64,000 nucleotides of DNA. It comes from CAVTWH01 sp963794685. GTDB taxonomy: Bacteria > Actinomycetota > Actinomycetes > Mycobacteriales > Micromonosporaceae. Location of the stretch: positions 62,001 to 126,000 of the forward strand of contig CAWCFK010000007.1 in the NCBI GenBank assembly GCA_963794685.1, written 5' to 3'. The position numbers and the translations under genes are program-made. How positions within the stretch are numbered: the stretch's first letter is position 1; each line of letters begins with the position of its first letter. This document shows, one piece after another, positions 46,548 through 54,302 of this stretch. The notes under the pieces are model-generated. The model was not told where the DNA came from. It searched no databases and worked only from the letters and a program-made list of their open reading frames with translations.

Positions 46548-47375
46548 ATGGACAGCAGCCAGCGAGGTCGGGCGCAGACCCTGCGCGATCTGCACAACGG
46601 CACCCTGGTACTGCCGAACGCCTGGGACGCCGCGAGCGCAGCCGTCATCGCCCGCGCCGGCGCCACGGCGATCGCCACCACCAGCGGTGGCGTCGCCTGG
46701 TCGGCGGGGCGGCCGGACGGGCACGGCCTCACCCGCGAGGAGATGGCCCAACTGGTCAGCCGGATCGCGGCGGCGGTCGACATTCCGGTGACCGCTGACA
46801 TCGAAGGCGGCTACGGTCCGACACCCGGCGACGTGGCGGCGACCGTCCGCGCCGTCGTCGCTGCCGGCGCGGTCGGAGTCAACCTGGAGGATTCGCGCGC
46901 TCCCGGCGGCCCGCTGTTCAGCGACCAGGATCAGGCCGAGCGGGTCCGCGCGGCCCGCGACGCCGCGACCGGGTCGGAGCTACCCGAGCTGTGGATCAAC
47001 GCTCGGACGGACGTGTACCTGTTCCGTGTCGGCAAGCCGGAAAGCCGTCTGGACGCCGTGCTGTCCCGCGCCGTCGCAGCTGCCGGAGCGGGTGCGGACA
47101 GCCTGTTCGTGCCGGGCCTGGTCGACCTGGACACGCTCGGCACGCTGGTGCGGGAGAGCCCGCTACCGGTCAACGTGATGGTCGGGGCCGGCGCCCCGAC
47201 GGTGGCTGAACTGGCGGCGGTCGGGGTCCGGCGGATCAGCGTCGGGACCGCGATCGCGCAGGTCGCGTACGGCGTCGCCCACCGGGCCGCGGTCGAACTG
47301 CTGGAGCGGGGCACGTACGACGCGCTGGCGGGCGGGTTGGACTTCTGGGTGATCAACAGCGCCGTGCGGCGTTGA
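46548..47375 (+). CDS. Isocitrate lyase/PEP mutase family protein
   Basis: 275 residues, a TIM-barrel of the ICL/PEPM superfamily: LPNAWDAASA, TSGGVAWSAG, TADIEGGYG (metal-binding Asp/Glu), GVNLEDSR and WINARTDVYL. It follows the sulfotransferase-like gene by 15 bp with AGGGGAGGAG upstream. Proteins of this subgroup are common C-C lyases of unsettled substrate (2-methylisocitrate-lyase/oxaloacetate-decarboxylase-like). A link to the biosynthetic clusters is not evident. Confidence 0.88.
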   Translation: MDSSQRGRAQTLRDLHNGTLVLPNAWDAASAAVIARAGATAIATTSGGVAWSAGRPDGHGLTREEMAQLVSRIAAAVDIPVTADIEGGYGPTPGDVAATVRAVVAAGAVGVNLEDSRAPGGPLFSDQDQAERVRAARDAATGSELPELWINARTDVYLFRVGKPESRLDAVLSRAVAAAGAGADSLFVPGLVDLDTLGTLVRESPLPVNVMVGAGAPTVAELAAVGVRRISVGTAIAQVAYGVAHRAAVELLERGTYDALAGGLDFWVINSAVRR

Positions 47376-47570
47376 GTCCGCGCCGCCCATTGGCACCCGC
47401 AACCACCCTGCTCGCCGCCCGGGCCGTCGGGTGGCCGGGCCTCGGGCGAGCGTCAGCCGCCGTTCTGTCGCTACTGACAGCATTCGCAATTTTACTTTCC
47501 GTGTCGGGCTTTGGCCCGCCTGCGTCCACCAGTCTCGGAGTTCGGGGTCGGTCGAGGCGTGGAGGACGTG

Positions 47571-48290
47571 GTGACGGATCGCTGCGCGGTGCAGTGCCAA
47601 CCGCTGCGGCTGAACCCGGGTCAGCACCGGCTGCGCTGGCTGCCGGACGGACTGGTACGGCTGCTGCTCTGTGTCGAGCCGCCGCTGCTGTTGGTCAGCG
47701 CCGACCAGCCGTTCACCGCGGCGCTGTTCGGCGTGCACACCCGACCCCGCGTCGCGGACCTGCACGGCGCGGGCCTGGCGCTGCTCATCGCGCTCGAGCC
47801 GCTGGCGGCCTTCAGCCTGGGGATCGGCATGCGGGACCTGGTCAATGCCGTGCTCGATCTGCGGCAGACCTCGCTGGCCGGGCTGGCTGTGGTGGCCGCT
47901 GCGAGCCCCCGCCGGTCCGTCGGCCCGGCGGTGCGCAGTTGGCTGGAGCAGGCGGTCCGAGCCGGGCGGGCGTACTCCCCGGACGTGGCCCGGGCCTGGC
48001 GGGAACTCGCCCGTACCCGGGGACGCATCGCGGTCACCGCGCTGGCCGCCCACGTCAATCTCGGGCAACGACAGCTGGAGCAGCGCTTCCGCGAGCAGAT
48101 CGGGGTGGCCCCGAAGGTGGTGGCCCGGGTGTTCCGGTTCAGCCACGCCCGCCGGTTGCTCGCCTCCGGGCTGCCCACCGCGAAGGTCGCCACCGAGTGC
48201 GGATATTTCGATCATGCCCACCTGTGCCACGAGTTCCAGGCGATGGCCGGGCTGACCCCGACCACCTTCCAGCGATCCGTAAATGATTGA
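47571..48290 (+). CDS. AraC-family transcriptional regulator
   Basis: 239 residues. The C-terminal ~100 residues contain the double helix-turn-helix of AraC/XylS proteins (ALAAHVNLGQRQLEQRFREQIG and KVATECGYFDHAHLCHEFQAMAGLTPTTF). The N-terminal part is a small unrecognised sensing domain (LLLVSADQPFTAALFGVHTRP). GTG 47571 is chosen because GGAGG lies five bases upstream; the frame is open from 47511. It ends 82 bp before the peptide precursor, in the same direction, and is the probable RiPP regulator. Confidence 0.85.
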   Translation: MTDRCAVQCQPLRLNPGQHRLRWLPDGLVRLLLCVEPPLLLVSADQPFTAALFGVHTRPRVADLHGAGLALLIALEPLAAFSLGIGMRDLVNAVLDLRQTSLAGLAVVAAASPRRSVGPAVRSWLEQAVRAGRAYSPDVARAWRELARTRGRIAVTALAAHVNLGQRQLEQRFREQIGVAPKVVARVFRFSHARRLLASGLPTAKVATECGYFDHAHLCHEFQAMAGLTPTTFQRSVND

Positions 48291-48372
48291 TCTCTCTCGA
48301 TTTTTTACAAGACAGGAATGTTACGACAAGGAAAAGATGGGGCTTGGTTCAAGGAGAGAAGGGAGGGAAGAC

Positions 48373-48618
48373 ATGACCGAACTCTTCGCATTCGACGTGG
48401 CCGTACTGGAGCCGGAGGCTCCGGCACTGGGCTGGTACGACGAGGAGCAACAGCAGTTCATCTGGGCCGGCGACGGCGAGGTGAGCCTCGGCGACGCGCT
48501 GTGCACGCGCGGCAAGAAGCCGTACGCCACCTGCTACTCCACCGGTACCTCGTGCGTCATGGGCGGCCACTGCTCGTCCACGGCGAACAACTGCATCAGC
48601 AAGTGCGACTACGGGTGA
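48373..48618 (+). CDS. Putative RiPP precursor peptide, six-Cys core
   Basis: 81 residues from ATG 48373 with AGGGAGG six bases upstream; the frame is open from 48283 but that region is upstream leader DNA. The N-terminal half (to ~residue 43) is acidic and leader-like (MTELFAFDVAVLEPEAPALG, then WYDEEQQQFIWAGDGEVS). The C-terminal half has six Cys at 44, 54, 61, 67, 74 and 78, many Ser/Thr/Gly, only one acidic residue (D79), and ends YG. It is followed at once by ATP-grasp, protease, MauE-like, thioredoxin-like, methyltransferase and ABC genes. I know no family for it. The assignment as a modified, disulfide-bonded peptide is inference from size, Cys pattern and context. Confidence 0.75.
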   Translation: MTELFAFDVAVLEPEAPALGWYDEEQQQFIWAGDGEVSLGDALCTRGKKPYATCYSTGTSCVMGGHCSSTANNCISKCDYG

Positions 48619-48624
48619 GCCGAC

Positions 48625-48642
48625 CCGGGCGCAGCGGCCCGG
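48625..48642 (+). terminator. Stem-loop between precursor and maturation genes
   Basis: CCGGGC (48625-48630), loop GCAGCG, GCCCGG (48637-48642): a perfect 6-bp GC stem seven bases after the precursor stop and ~30 bases before the ATP-grasp gene. Such partial terminators often keep precursor mRNA in excess over maturation enzymes. Confidence 0.45.
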
Positions 48643-48674
48643 TAGCCCGGCCAGCCTGACGGAAGTGGAGTTCG

Positions 48675-49691
48675 ATGGAACCGAGCCGGATCCTGATCAT
48701 CACTGATCTCCTCGACGCCCACGCGGATCGCCTGATCACGTTGCTGCGGGAGCGTGGCGAGGAGCCGGTGCGGCTCAACTCCAGCGACGTGTCGGCCCGG
48801 TCCAGCCTGTCGTGGTCGCTGCGCCCCGACGGCGACTGGGCCGGCACGATCGTCCTGCACGGCAGCGGTCGGATCATCGACCTGGCCGCGCTGACCACCG
48901 TCTGGTGGCGCAAGCCGGCCGCCTTCGGCCTGCATCCCGACCTGCACGGCCAGCAGCGCGAGTTTGCGATCGAGGAGACCGAGCACGCGGTCCGCGGAGC
49001 GCTGGACGGCCTGGACTGCTACTGGGTCAGCCATCCCGAACACATCCGCCGGGCGGCATACAAGATCGACCAGCTGCGCCGCGCCGCCCGGCTCGGCTTC
49101 GAGGTGCCCCGGACCCTGGTGAGCACCGACCCGGACGCGGTCCGCGCCTTCTGGGACACCTGCGACGGACAGGTCGTCTACAAGGTGCTCACCGACCCGT
49201 ACCTCGCGGCCGGACGCCATGTCGAGCAGGAGTGGGAAACTCCGCCGCCGGCCCGCTTCGTCGAGACCACCCTGCTGACCCCGCAGCATCTGGCCCGGTT
49301 GGGATCGCTGCGGGCCGCGCCCGGCCAGTTCCAGCAGTGCCTGCACAAGCGCAGCGAGCTGCGGGTGACCGTCATCGGGGACGAGGTGTTCGCAGCGGAG
49401 ATCCTCTCCCAGGAACATCCAGAGACGATGGTGGATTTCCGCCGCTTCGACATCCCGGTCACCTACCGGGCCGCCCGGCTGCCGGACGAGCTGGCCGCCC
49501 GGTGCCTGGCGCTGACCCGGGGGTACGGGCTCAACTTCAGCGCCATCGACCTGGTGCTGACACCGGACGACCGGTACGTGTTCCTGGAGATCAACCCCAA
49601 CGGGCAGTTCCTCTTCGTCCAGGAGCGGGTGCCCGAGTTGCGGATGGGCGAGGCGATGGCGGACTGCCTGATCCGGGGGGCGAACAGCTGA
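48675..49691 (+). CDS. ATP-grasp peptide maturase (MvdC/MvdD/TgmB-like)
   Basis: 338 residues. The N-terminal pre-ATP-grasp region (LIITDLLDAHADRLITLL, then VWWRKPAAF) and the ATP-grasp domain with VVYKVLTDPY, AEILSQEHPETMVDFR, and the metal-binding FLEINPNGQFLFVQE near the C-terminus match graspetide synthetases. Those enzymes form ester or amide side-chain links using acyl phosphates of Asp/Glu. The core peptide here has a single acidic residue, so either one link is made there, leader acids are used, or the chemistry differs. GGAAGTGGAG precedes ATG 48675. Confidence 0.85.
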   Translation: MEPSRILIITDLLDAHADRLITLLRERGEEPVRLNSSDVSARSSLSWSLRPDGDWAGTIVLHGSGRIIDLAALTTVWWRKPAAFGLHPDLHGQQREFAIEETEHAVRGALDGLDCYWVSHPEHIRRAAYKIDQLRRAARLGFEVPRTLVSTDPDAVRAFWDTCDGQVVYKVLTDPYLAAGRHVEQEWETPPPARFVETTLLTPQHLARLGSLRAAPGQFQQCLHKRSELRVTVIGDEVFAAEILSQEHPETMVDFRRFDIPVTYRAARLPDELAARCLALTRGYGLNFSAIDLVLTPDDRYVFLEINPNGQFLFVQERVPELRMGEAMADCLIRGANS

Positions 49692-50545
49692 TGGACGACC
49701 TCGACCGGCTGCCCGAGCTGGAGCAGTTGCGGCACAGCCATGCCGTGGCCTACCACGGGCTGATCGACCACGACGCGCCCCGGATGCTGTACGAACATCT
49801 GCGGCGGGTGGGCCGGGTCCCCCGGCTGGACCTGGTGTTGGCCAGCAACGGTGGCAACCCCGCGGCGGCCCGGCGGCTGGCGCTGCTGCTGCACGAGTAC
49901 ACCGACCGGCTGACCGTGCTGGTCGCCTACCGGGCGCGCTCGGCTGGGACGCTGCTGTGCCTGGCGGCACACGAGATCGTGCTCGGGCCGCTGGCCGAAC
50001 TCGGCCCGCTCGATCCGCAGATCGCCTCGGCGGGCGGCCGGCCGGGCGAGCCGGCCGTGCTGTCGGCCGAGGACATCCGGGCCTTCCGGGCGCTGGCCGA
50101 GGAGTGGTTCGGGGTGACGCGGGACGAAGACCGGCTGCAGGTGCTGGCCCTGCTGGCCCAGCGGGTCTTCCCCGGCACGCTGGGCGCCTTCTACCGGGCC
50201 GACCGGATGATCCGCCACGCCGCCACCCAGTTGCTGGCCTACCAGCTGCCCGCGGCGGAACCGGCGGAGCTGGCGTCCATTGTGGACAAACTGGTTTCCG
50301 GGTACGGCGGCCACGACCACGCGATCACCCGCGACGAGGCACGCGCGCTCGGACTACGGGTCAGCTACCCGCAACCGCGCGAAGAGGCGCTGCTGTGGGA
50401 GGTCGTCCGCAGCCACCACCAGCAGCCCGCGGACGACGAGGGCCAGCGGGTGCTGGCCGTGATGGCCGGCGACGGGTTCCGGGCCCGCCGCGTCGAGGAC
50501 CCGGCCGGTCCGGCCGGTCGCAACAGTCATTGGGAGATGGGGTGA
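49691..50545 (+). CDS. ClpP-like serine protease, SDH (serine dehydrogenase proteinase) family
   Basis: 284 residues of the ClpP/crotonase fold, SDH subgroup: LVLASNGGNPAAARRLA, the nucleophile motif ARSAGTLLCLAAHEIVLG, and GPLAELGPLDPQI, which is characteristic. A soluble protein with no signal peptide. Its ATG shares one base with the ATP-grasp stop (TGATG). In this operon it is the only protease and so the likely leader peptidase, an unusual family for that job. It could alternatively degrade unmodified precursor. Confidence 0.82.
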   Translation: MDDLDRLPELEQLRHSHAVAYHGLIDHDAPRMLYEHLRRVGRVPRLDLVLASNGGNPAAARRLALLLHEYTDRLTVLVAYRARSAGTLLCLAAHEIVLGPLAELGPLDPQIASAGGRPGEPAVLSAEDIRAFRALAEEWFGVTRDEDRLQVLALLAQRVFPGTLGAFYRADRMIRHAATQLLAYQLPAAEPAELASIVDKLVSGYGGHDHAITRDEARALGLRVSYPQPREEALLWEVVRSHHQQPADDEGQRVLAVMAGDGFRARRVEDPAGPAGRNSHWEMG

Positions 50546-51108
50546 GTCCGGTGCAGGAGGACTGGCAGGCCGTGGCGCTGGTGTTCGGGCAGAGCGTGGT
50601 CACGGCGACCTTCGCCGCCTCGTTGCTGAGCAAGCTGCGCGACCAGGAGGGCTTCGCCGCGGCGATCCGCGGCTTCGCGCTCGTCAAGGCGGAGTGGATA
50701 CGCCCGCTCGCGGTGGCGCTCACCGGCGCCGAAGCGGTGGTGCTGGTGCTGTTGGTCCTCGGGTACGCCCCGGTCACCGGCTGGGCGGCCGTGGCCGGGC
50801 TGGGCGCGGGCGGGGCACTGCTCGTCGGGTACACGGCCGCGCTGGCCGTGGTACGCGCCCGCGGGATGCGGGTGGCCTGCCACTGCTTCGGCGCCAGTCC
50901 GGCCCGGGTCTCCTGGTACGACGTGGCCCGCAACCTGCTGCTGCTGGCCTGCACGGCCGTCGGCCTGGCCGGCTCGGCGTCGGCGGACCGGCTGACCGGC
51001 GCCGACACCGCGCTGGTGGTCATCGGCGCGCTGGCGGCCGCCCTGCTGATCACAAACCTGGCCAACGTGGTGGCCACCGCCGTGCGGGTGCCCGGCGCCA
51101 CCGAGTGA
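50542..51108 (+). CDS. MauE/DoxX-like redox-associated membrane protein
   Basis: 188 residues with four hydrophobic segments (~12-30, 55-75, 82-105, 150-180). The MauE hallmark is a Cys pair ACHCFGASP near residue 115 after the third helix. MauE-type proteins pass electrons between a periplasmic thioredoxin-like partner and the membrane quinone pool. GTG 50542 overlaps the protease stop. Encoded beside a six-Cys precursor and a thioredoxin-like protein, it probably drives disulfide formation or exchange. Confidence 0.8.
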   Translation: MSPVQEDWQAVALVFGQSVVTATFAASLLSKLRDQEGFAAAIRGFALVKAEWIRPLAVALTGAEAVVLVLLVLGYAPVTGWAAVAGLGAGGALLVGYTAALAVVRARGMRVACHCFGASPARVSWYDVARNLLLLACTAVGLAGSASADRLTGADTALVVIGALAAALLITNLANVVATAVRVPGATE

Positions 51109-51121
51109 CGAGGAGACTGAC

Positions 51122-51721
51122 GTGGACCTGCACACCCTGGCACTGCTCGTACTCGGCGCGTTGGGCGTGACGAACCTGGCGCTGATGATGCGGGTGCTCG
51201 GCCGGCTGCGCGCGGCCGACCATCTCGACGACGCCGACGAGCACGGCGCCGGACTGCCGCTGCCGATCGGCTCCTTCGCCCCGGCGTTCAACGCCCTCAC
51301 CGCGGCCGGCAAGCCACTGTCCAGCCAGCGGTTGACCGGCCGCGCCGTCGGGTACCTCTTCGTGTCCCCCAACTGCGGCAGCTGCCACCGGGTCTTCGAG
51401 CTGCTGCCCAGCGTCGGTCCGCTGGCCCGGCGGGCCGGCGTGGAACTGGTGGTGGTCGCCGACGTCGGGCCGGAACGTACCCGCGCCTGGCTGGCCGAGC
51501 TCGAACGGGAGGACGGCCGGCAGGTCACCCAGCCGGTGCTGGCCGCGCCACCCACCCGGACCACCATGATCTCCGACTACAACCCGACCGGCGTCATCCC
51601 CTACTTCGTCCTGGTCGGCGCCGACGGCCAGGTCACCGCGCGCGGACACGTCGGCGGCCCGGACTGGACGGCGACTACCGAGGTCTGGCTCGCCGGGGCG
51701 CCCCGTGCCAGCGCCGCCTGA
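51122..51721 (+). CDS. MauD/TlpA-like membrane-anchored thioredoxin
   Basis: 199 residues: one N-terminal membrane anchor (LHTLALLVLGALGVTNLALM), then a thioredoxin fold with VSPNCGSCHRVFE (CxxC) and a cis-Pro loop TGVIPYFVLV. MauD proteins work with MauE to form disulfides in methylamine dehydrogenase. Here the likely substrate is the Cys-rich peptide outside the membrane. GTG 51122 is preceded by GAGGAG. Confidence 0.85.
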   Translation: MDLHTLALLVLGALGVTNLALMMRVLGRLRAADHLDDADEHGAGLPLPIGSFAPAFNALTAAGKPLSSQRLTGRAVGYLFVSPNCGSCHRVFELLPSVGPLARRAGVELVVVADVGPERTRAWLAELEREDGRQVTQPVLAAPPTRTTMISDYNPTGVIPYFVLVGADGQVTARGHVGGPDWTATTEVWLAGAPRASAA

Positions 51722-52472
51722 CCTCGACTCCGCGCCGCAGGCGGGTCACCGCGCGGGCTACGGCCCCGATCTGGCCTACGCCCACCGCAGCGGGCACAGT
51801 GACTTCGTCCGGCTGGCGGTACCGACCGTGCTGGCCCGGCTGCGCGCGGCCGGGTTGCGCGACGGCCTGGTGGTGGACCTCGGCTGCGGTACCGGCATCC
51901 TGGCCCGGGCACTGGTCCGGGCCGGGTACGACGTGCTCGGCGTCGACCTGTCCCCGGAAATGATCAGGCTGGCCCGGCGGACCGCGCCGCAGGCGTCGTT
52001 CGTCTGCGGCTCCTACCTCGACGTGGACCTGCCCCGCTGTGCCGCGGTCACCTCGATCGGCCAGTCACTCGGCTACACCTTCGATCCCCGGGTCGGCACG
52101 GCCACTCTCGCGACGACGGTCGCCCGGATCGCCACCGCCCTCGTCCCCGGCGGGCTGCTGCTGTGCGACCTGAATACTCCGGTACCCACCGATCAGGCGC
52201 CGCAGCTGCATTTCCGGCATGAGCCACAGTGGACACTGTGCGTCCGGACAGTCATCGGCGAACGCGTGCTTACCCGTGACATCACCGTCTTCCGCCGGCA
52301 CGGGGCCGGCTACCGGCGCAGCGACGAGCGGCACGAGGTACTGCTCGTCGAGCCGACCTGGCTGCTGGAGGTGTTGGCCCGCAACGGTTTCACCGGGCAG
52401 ACCTTCCACGACTACGACGGGGCGCAGTTTCCCGCGCTGCTGACCGGCTACCAGGCGGTGAAGCGGGCGTGA
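51705..52472 (+). CDS. Class I SAM-dependent methyltransferase
   Basis: 255 residues with VVDLGCGTGILARALVRAGYDVLGVDLSPEM (SAM motifs I-II, ~53-85) and LVPGGLLLCDLN. GTG 51705 overlaps the thioredoxin gene by 17 bp. It is not of the isoaspartyl (PIMT) type found in some graspetide clusters. Its position suggests methylation of the peptide or its N/C-terminus, but a small-molecule target is possible. Confidence 0.88.
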   Translation: MPAPPDLDSAPQAGHRAGYGPDLAYAHRSGHSDFVRLAVPTVLARLRAAGLRDGLVVDLGCGTGILARALVRAGYDVLGVDLSPEMIRLARRTAPQASFVCGSYLDVDLPRCAAVTSIGQSLGYTFDPRVGTATLATTVARIATALVPGGLLLCDLNTPVPTDQAPQLHFRHEPQWTLCVRTVIGERVLTRDITVFRRHGAGYRRSDERHEVLLVEPTWLLEVLARNGFTGQTFHDYDGAQFPALLTGYQAVKRA

Positions 52473-54286
52473 GCGAGGAGAGCACCCGGGCGCTGGTTCG
52501 TCGGATACCGGCCGCCGCCGCGCTGGTGGCCCGTGCCGCGCCGGCCACCCTGACCGGGTACGTGCTGATCACCCTGGCGGCCGGGGCGGCCCCGGTGCTC
52601 ACGGCGTGGCTGATGAAGCTGGTCCTCGACCAACTCGTCAACGGCGCCGGAACGGGCACCCTGCTCTGGCTCACCCTCGGTCTGGCGGCCACCGGCACCC
52701 TGGTGGCCACCGTGCCGCAACTGCTGCAGTACCTGCGGGCGCAGCTCGACCGGCGGGCCGGACTGCGCGCCCAGGACCAGCTCTTCGGCGCCGTGGACGA
52801 GTATGTCGGGCTGGCCCGGTTCGAGGATCCACGGTTCCTGGACCGGCTGCGGCTGGCCCAGCAGACCGTCGACGTCAGCCTCGGCGACGTCGTCGACGGC
52901 TGCCTCGGCGTCAGCCAGGCAACCCTCACCATCGGCGGCTTCGTCGGCTCGCTGCTGCTGCTCAGCCCGCTGATGACCGGGCTGGTACTGGCCGCCGGCG
53001 CGCCGACTGTCCTGGCCGAGCTGGTGCTCTCCCGCCGCCGCGCCCGGATGTACTGGCGGATCGGGCCGGCCCAGCGCCGGGAGATCTTCTACGGCCGGCT
53101 GCTGTCCACTGTGGACGCCGCCAAGGAGGTACGGCTGTTCGGGACGGGACGGTTCCTGCGTGGCCGGATGCTGGCCGACCGGCGCACCGCCAACGACGAA
53201 CGCCAGTCCCAGGACCGGCTGCACGCGCTGGTGCAGACCGGGCTGGCGCTGCTGGCGGCCGTGGTCGCCGGAATCGGGCTGGTATGGGCCGGGCAGGCGG
53301 CCCGGCACGGCCGGCTGACCGTAGGTGACATCGCCATCTTCGTGGCGGCCGTCGCCGGTACCCAGGCGGCGTTGGCATCGCTCGCCACCGACCTGGCCCG
53401 GGCGCACTACGCCCTGCTGATGTTCGGGCACTACAGCGCGGTCGTGCACGCCGGCCCCGACCTGCCGGTGCCCGTCGCCGCCCGGCCCGTGCCGCCGCTG
53501 CGCCAGGGCATCGAGCTGCGCGACGTCTGGTTCCGCTACGCCGACGACCATCCGTGGGTGCTGCGCGGAGTCAGCCTGACCATCCCCCGGGGCAGCGCGC
53601 TGGCCCTGGTGGGGCGCAACGGTTCGGGCAAGTCGACGTTGGTGAAGCTGCTGTGCCGGTTCTACGACCCGGATCGGGGCAGCATCCGCTGGGACGGAGT
53701 GGATCTGCGCGACCTGGACCCGGCCGCGCTGCGGGCCCGCATCGGCGCGGTGTTCCAGGACTATGTCGAGTACGACCTGACCGCCGCCGAGAACATCGCC
53801 CTGTCGGACGTGGGCGGGCTGGACGACCGGGACCGGATCCGCGCCGCCGCCGCCGAGGCGGGTGTGGACCGCACCGTCGAGGCGTTGCCCAGAGGGTACG
53901 ACACCCTGCTGTCGCGTAGTTTCAGCCAGGACGCCGACCCCGACGAGGTCGGCGTGGCCCTCTCCGGTGGCCAGTGGCAGCGGCTGGCGCTGGCCCGGGC
54001 GCTCTTCCGGGGCGCACGGGAGCTGACCATCCTGGACGAGCCGTCCGCGGGCCTGGACGCCGAAGCCGAGGCCGAGGTGCACCGCACCGTACGCCGTCGC
54101 GGCGGCAACGGGACCTGCCTGCTCATCTCGCACCGGCTCAGCGCGGTACGGCACGCCGACGTGGTCGCCGTTCTCGCCGACGGCCGGATCACCGAACTCG
54201 GCGACCACGTCTCCCTGGTGGCCGCGGCTGGCGACTATGCCCACCTGTTCGCCCTCCAGGCCGAGGGGTATCAGGCGGCACCCTGA
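52469..54286 (+). CDS. ABC transporter, fused permease and ATPase (peptide exporter)
   Basis: 605 residues: a six-helix exporter-type membrane domain (~20-320) and an ATPase domain with Walker A LVGRNGSGKSTLVK, Q-loop VFQDYVEYD, signature LSGGQWQRLALA, Walker B LTILDEPSAGLD and H-loop ISHRLSAV. No N-terminal C39 peptidase domain is seen, consistent with a separate protease. GTG 52469 overlaps the methyltransferase stop. Likely exports the mature peptide as a homodimer. Confidence 0.9.
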   Translation: MSEESTRALVRRIPAAAALVARAAPATLTGYVLITLAAGAAPVLTAWLMKLVLDQLVNGAGTGTLLWLTLGLAATGTLVATVPQLLQYLRAQLDRRAGLRAQDQLFGAVDEYVGLARFEDPRFLDRLRLAQQTVDVSLGDVVDGCLGVSQATLTIGGFVGSLLLLSPLMTGLVLAAGAPTVLAELVLSRRRARMYWRIGPAQRREIFYGRLLSTVDAAKEVRLFGTGRFLRGRMLADRRTANDERQSQDRLHALVQTGLALLAAVVAGIGLVWAGQAARHGRLTVGDIAIFVAAVAGTQAALASLATDLARAHYALLMFGHYSAVVHAGPDLPVPVAARPVPPLRQGIELRDVWFRYADDHPWVLRGVSLTIPRGSALALVGRNGSGKSTLVKLLCRFYDPDRGSIRWDGVDLRDLDPAALRARIGAVFQDYVEYDLTAAENIALSDVGGLDDRDRIRAAAAEAGVDRTVEALPRGYDTLLSRSFSQDADPDEVGVALSGGQWQRLALARALFRGARELTILDEPSAGLDAEAEAEVHRTVRRRGGNGTCLLISHRLSAVRHADVVAVLADGRITELGDHVSLVAAAGDYAHLFALQAEGYQAAP

Positions 54287-54302
54287 TCCGGCCGGCTCCG
54301 TG

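Noticed and set aside
48283..48372. N-terminal extension of the precursor frame (MIDLSRFFTRQ...)
   Set aside because: It overlaps the AraC gene end and has no ribosome site; the ATG at 48373 has an ideal one.
48373..48618. Precursor read as a lanthipeptide or lasso peptide
   Set aside because: The core has Ser/Thr/Cys, but no LanB/C/M/KC/L-type synthetase and no lasso cyclase/B1/B2 genes are nearby. ATP-grasp and disulfide proteins are.
52448..54244. Minus-strand open frame of 598 codons opposite the ABC exporter
   Set aside because: Shadow frame of the transporter; no motif and no initiation site.
52469..54286. Exporter as a peptidase-containing (PCAT) transporter
   Set aside because: No N-terminal C39 peptidase domain: the protein starts directly with the membrane domain.
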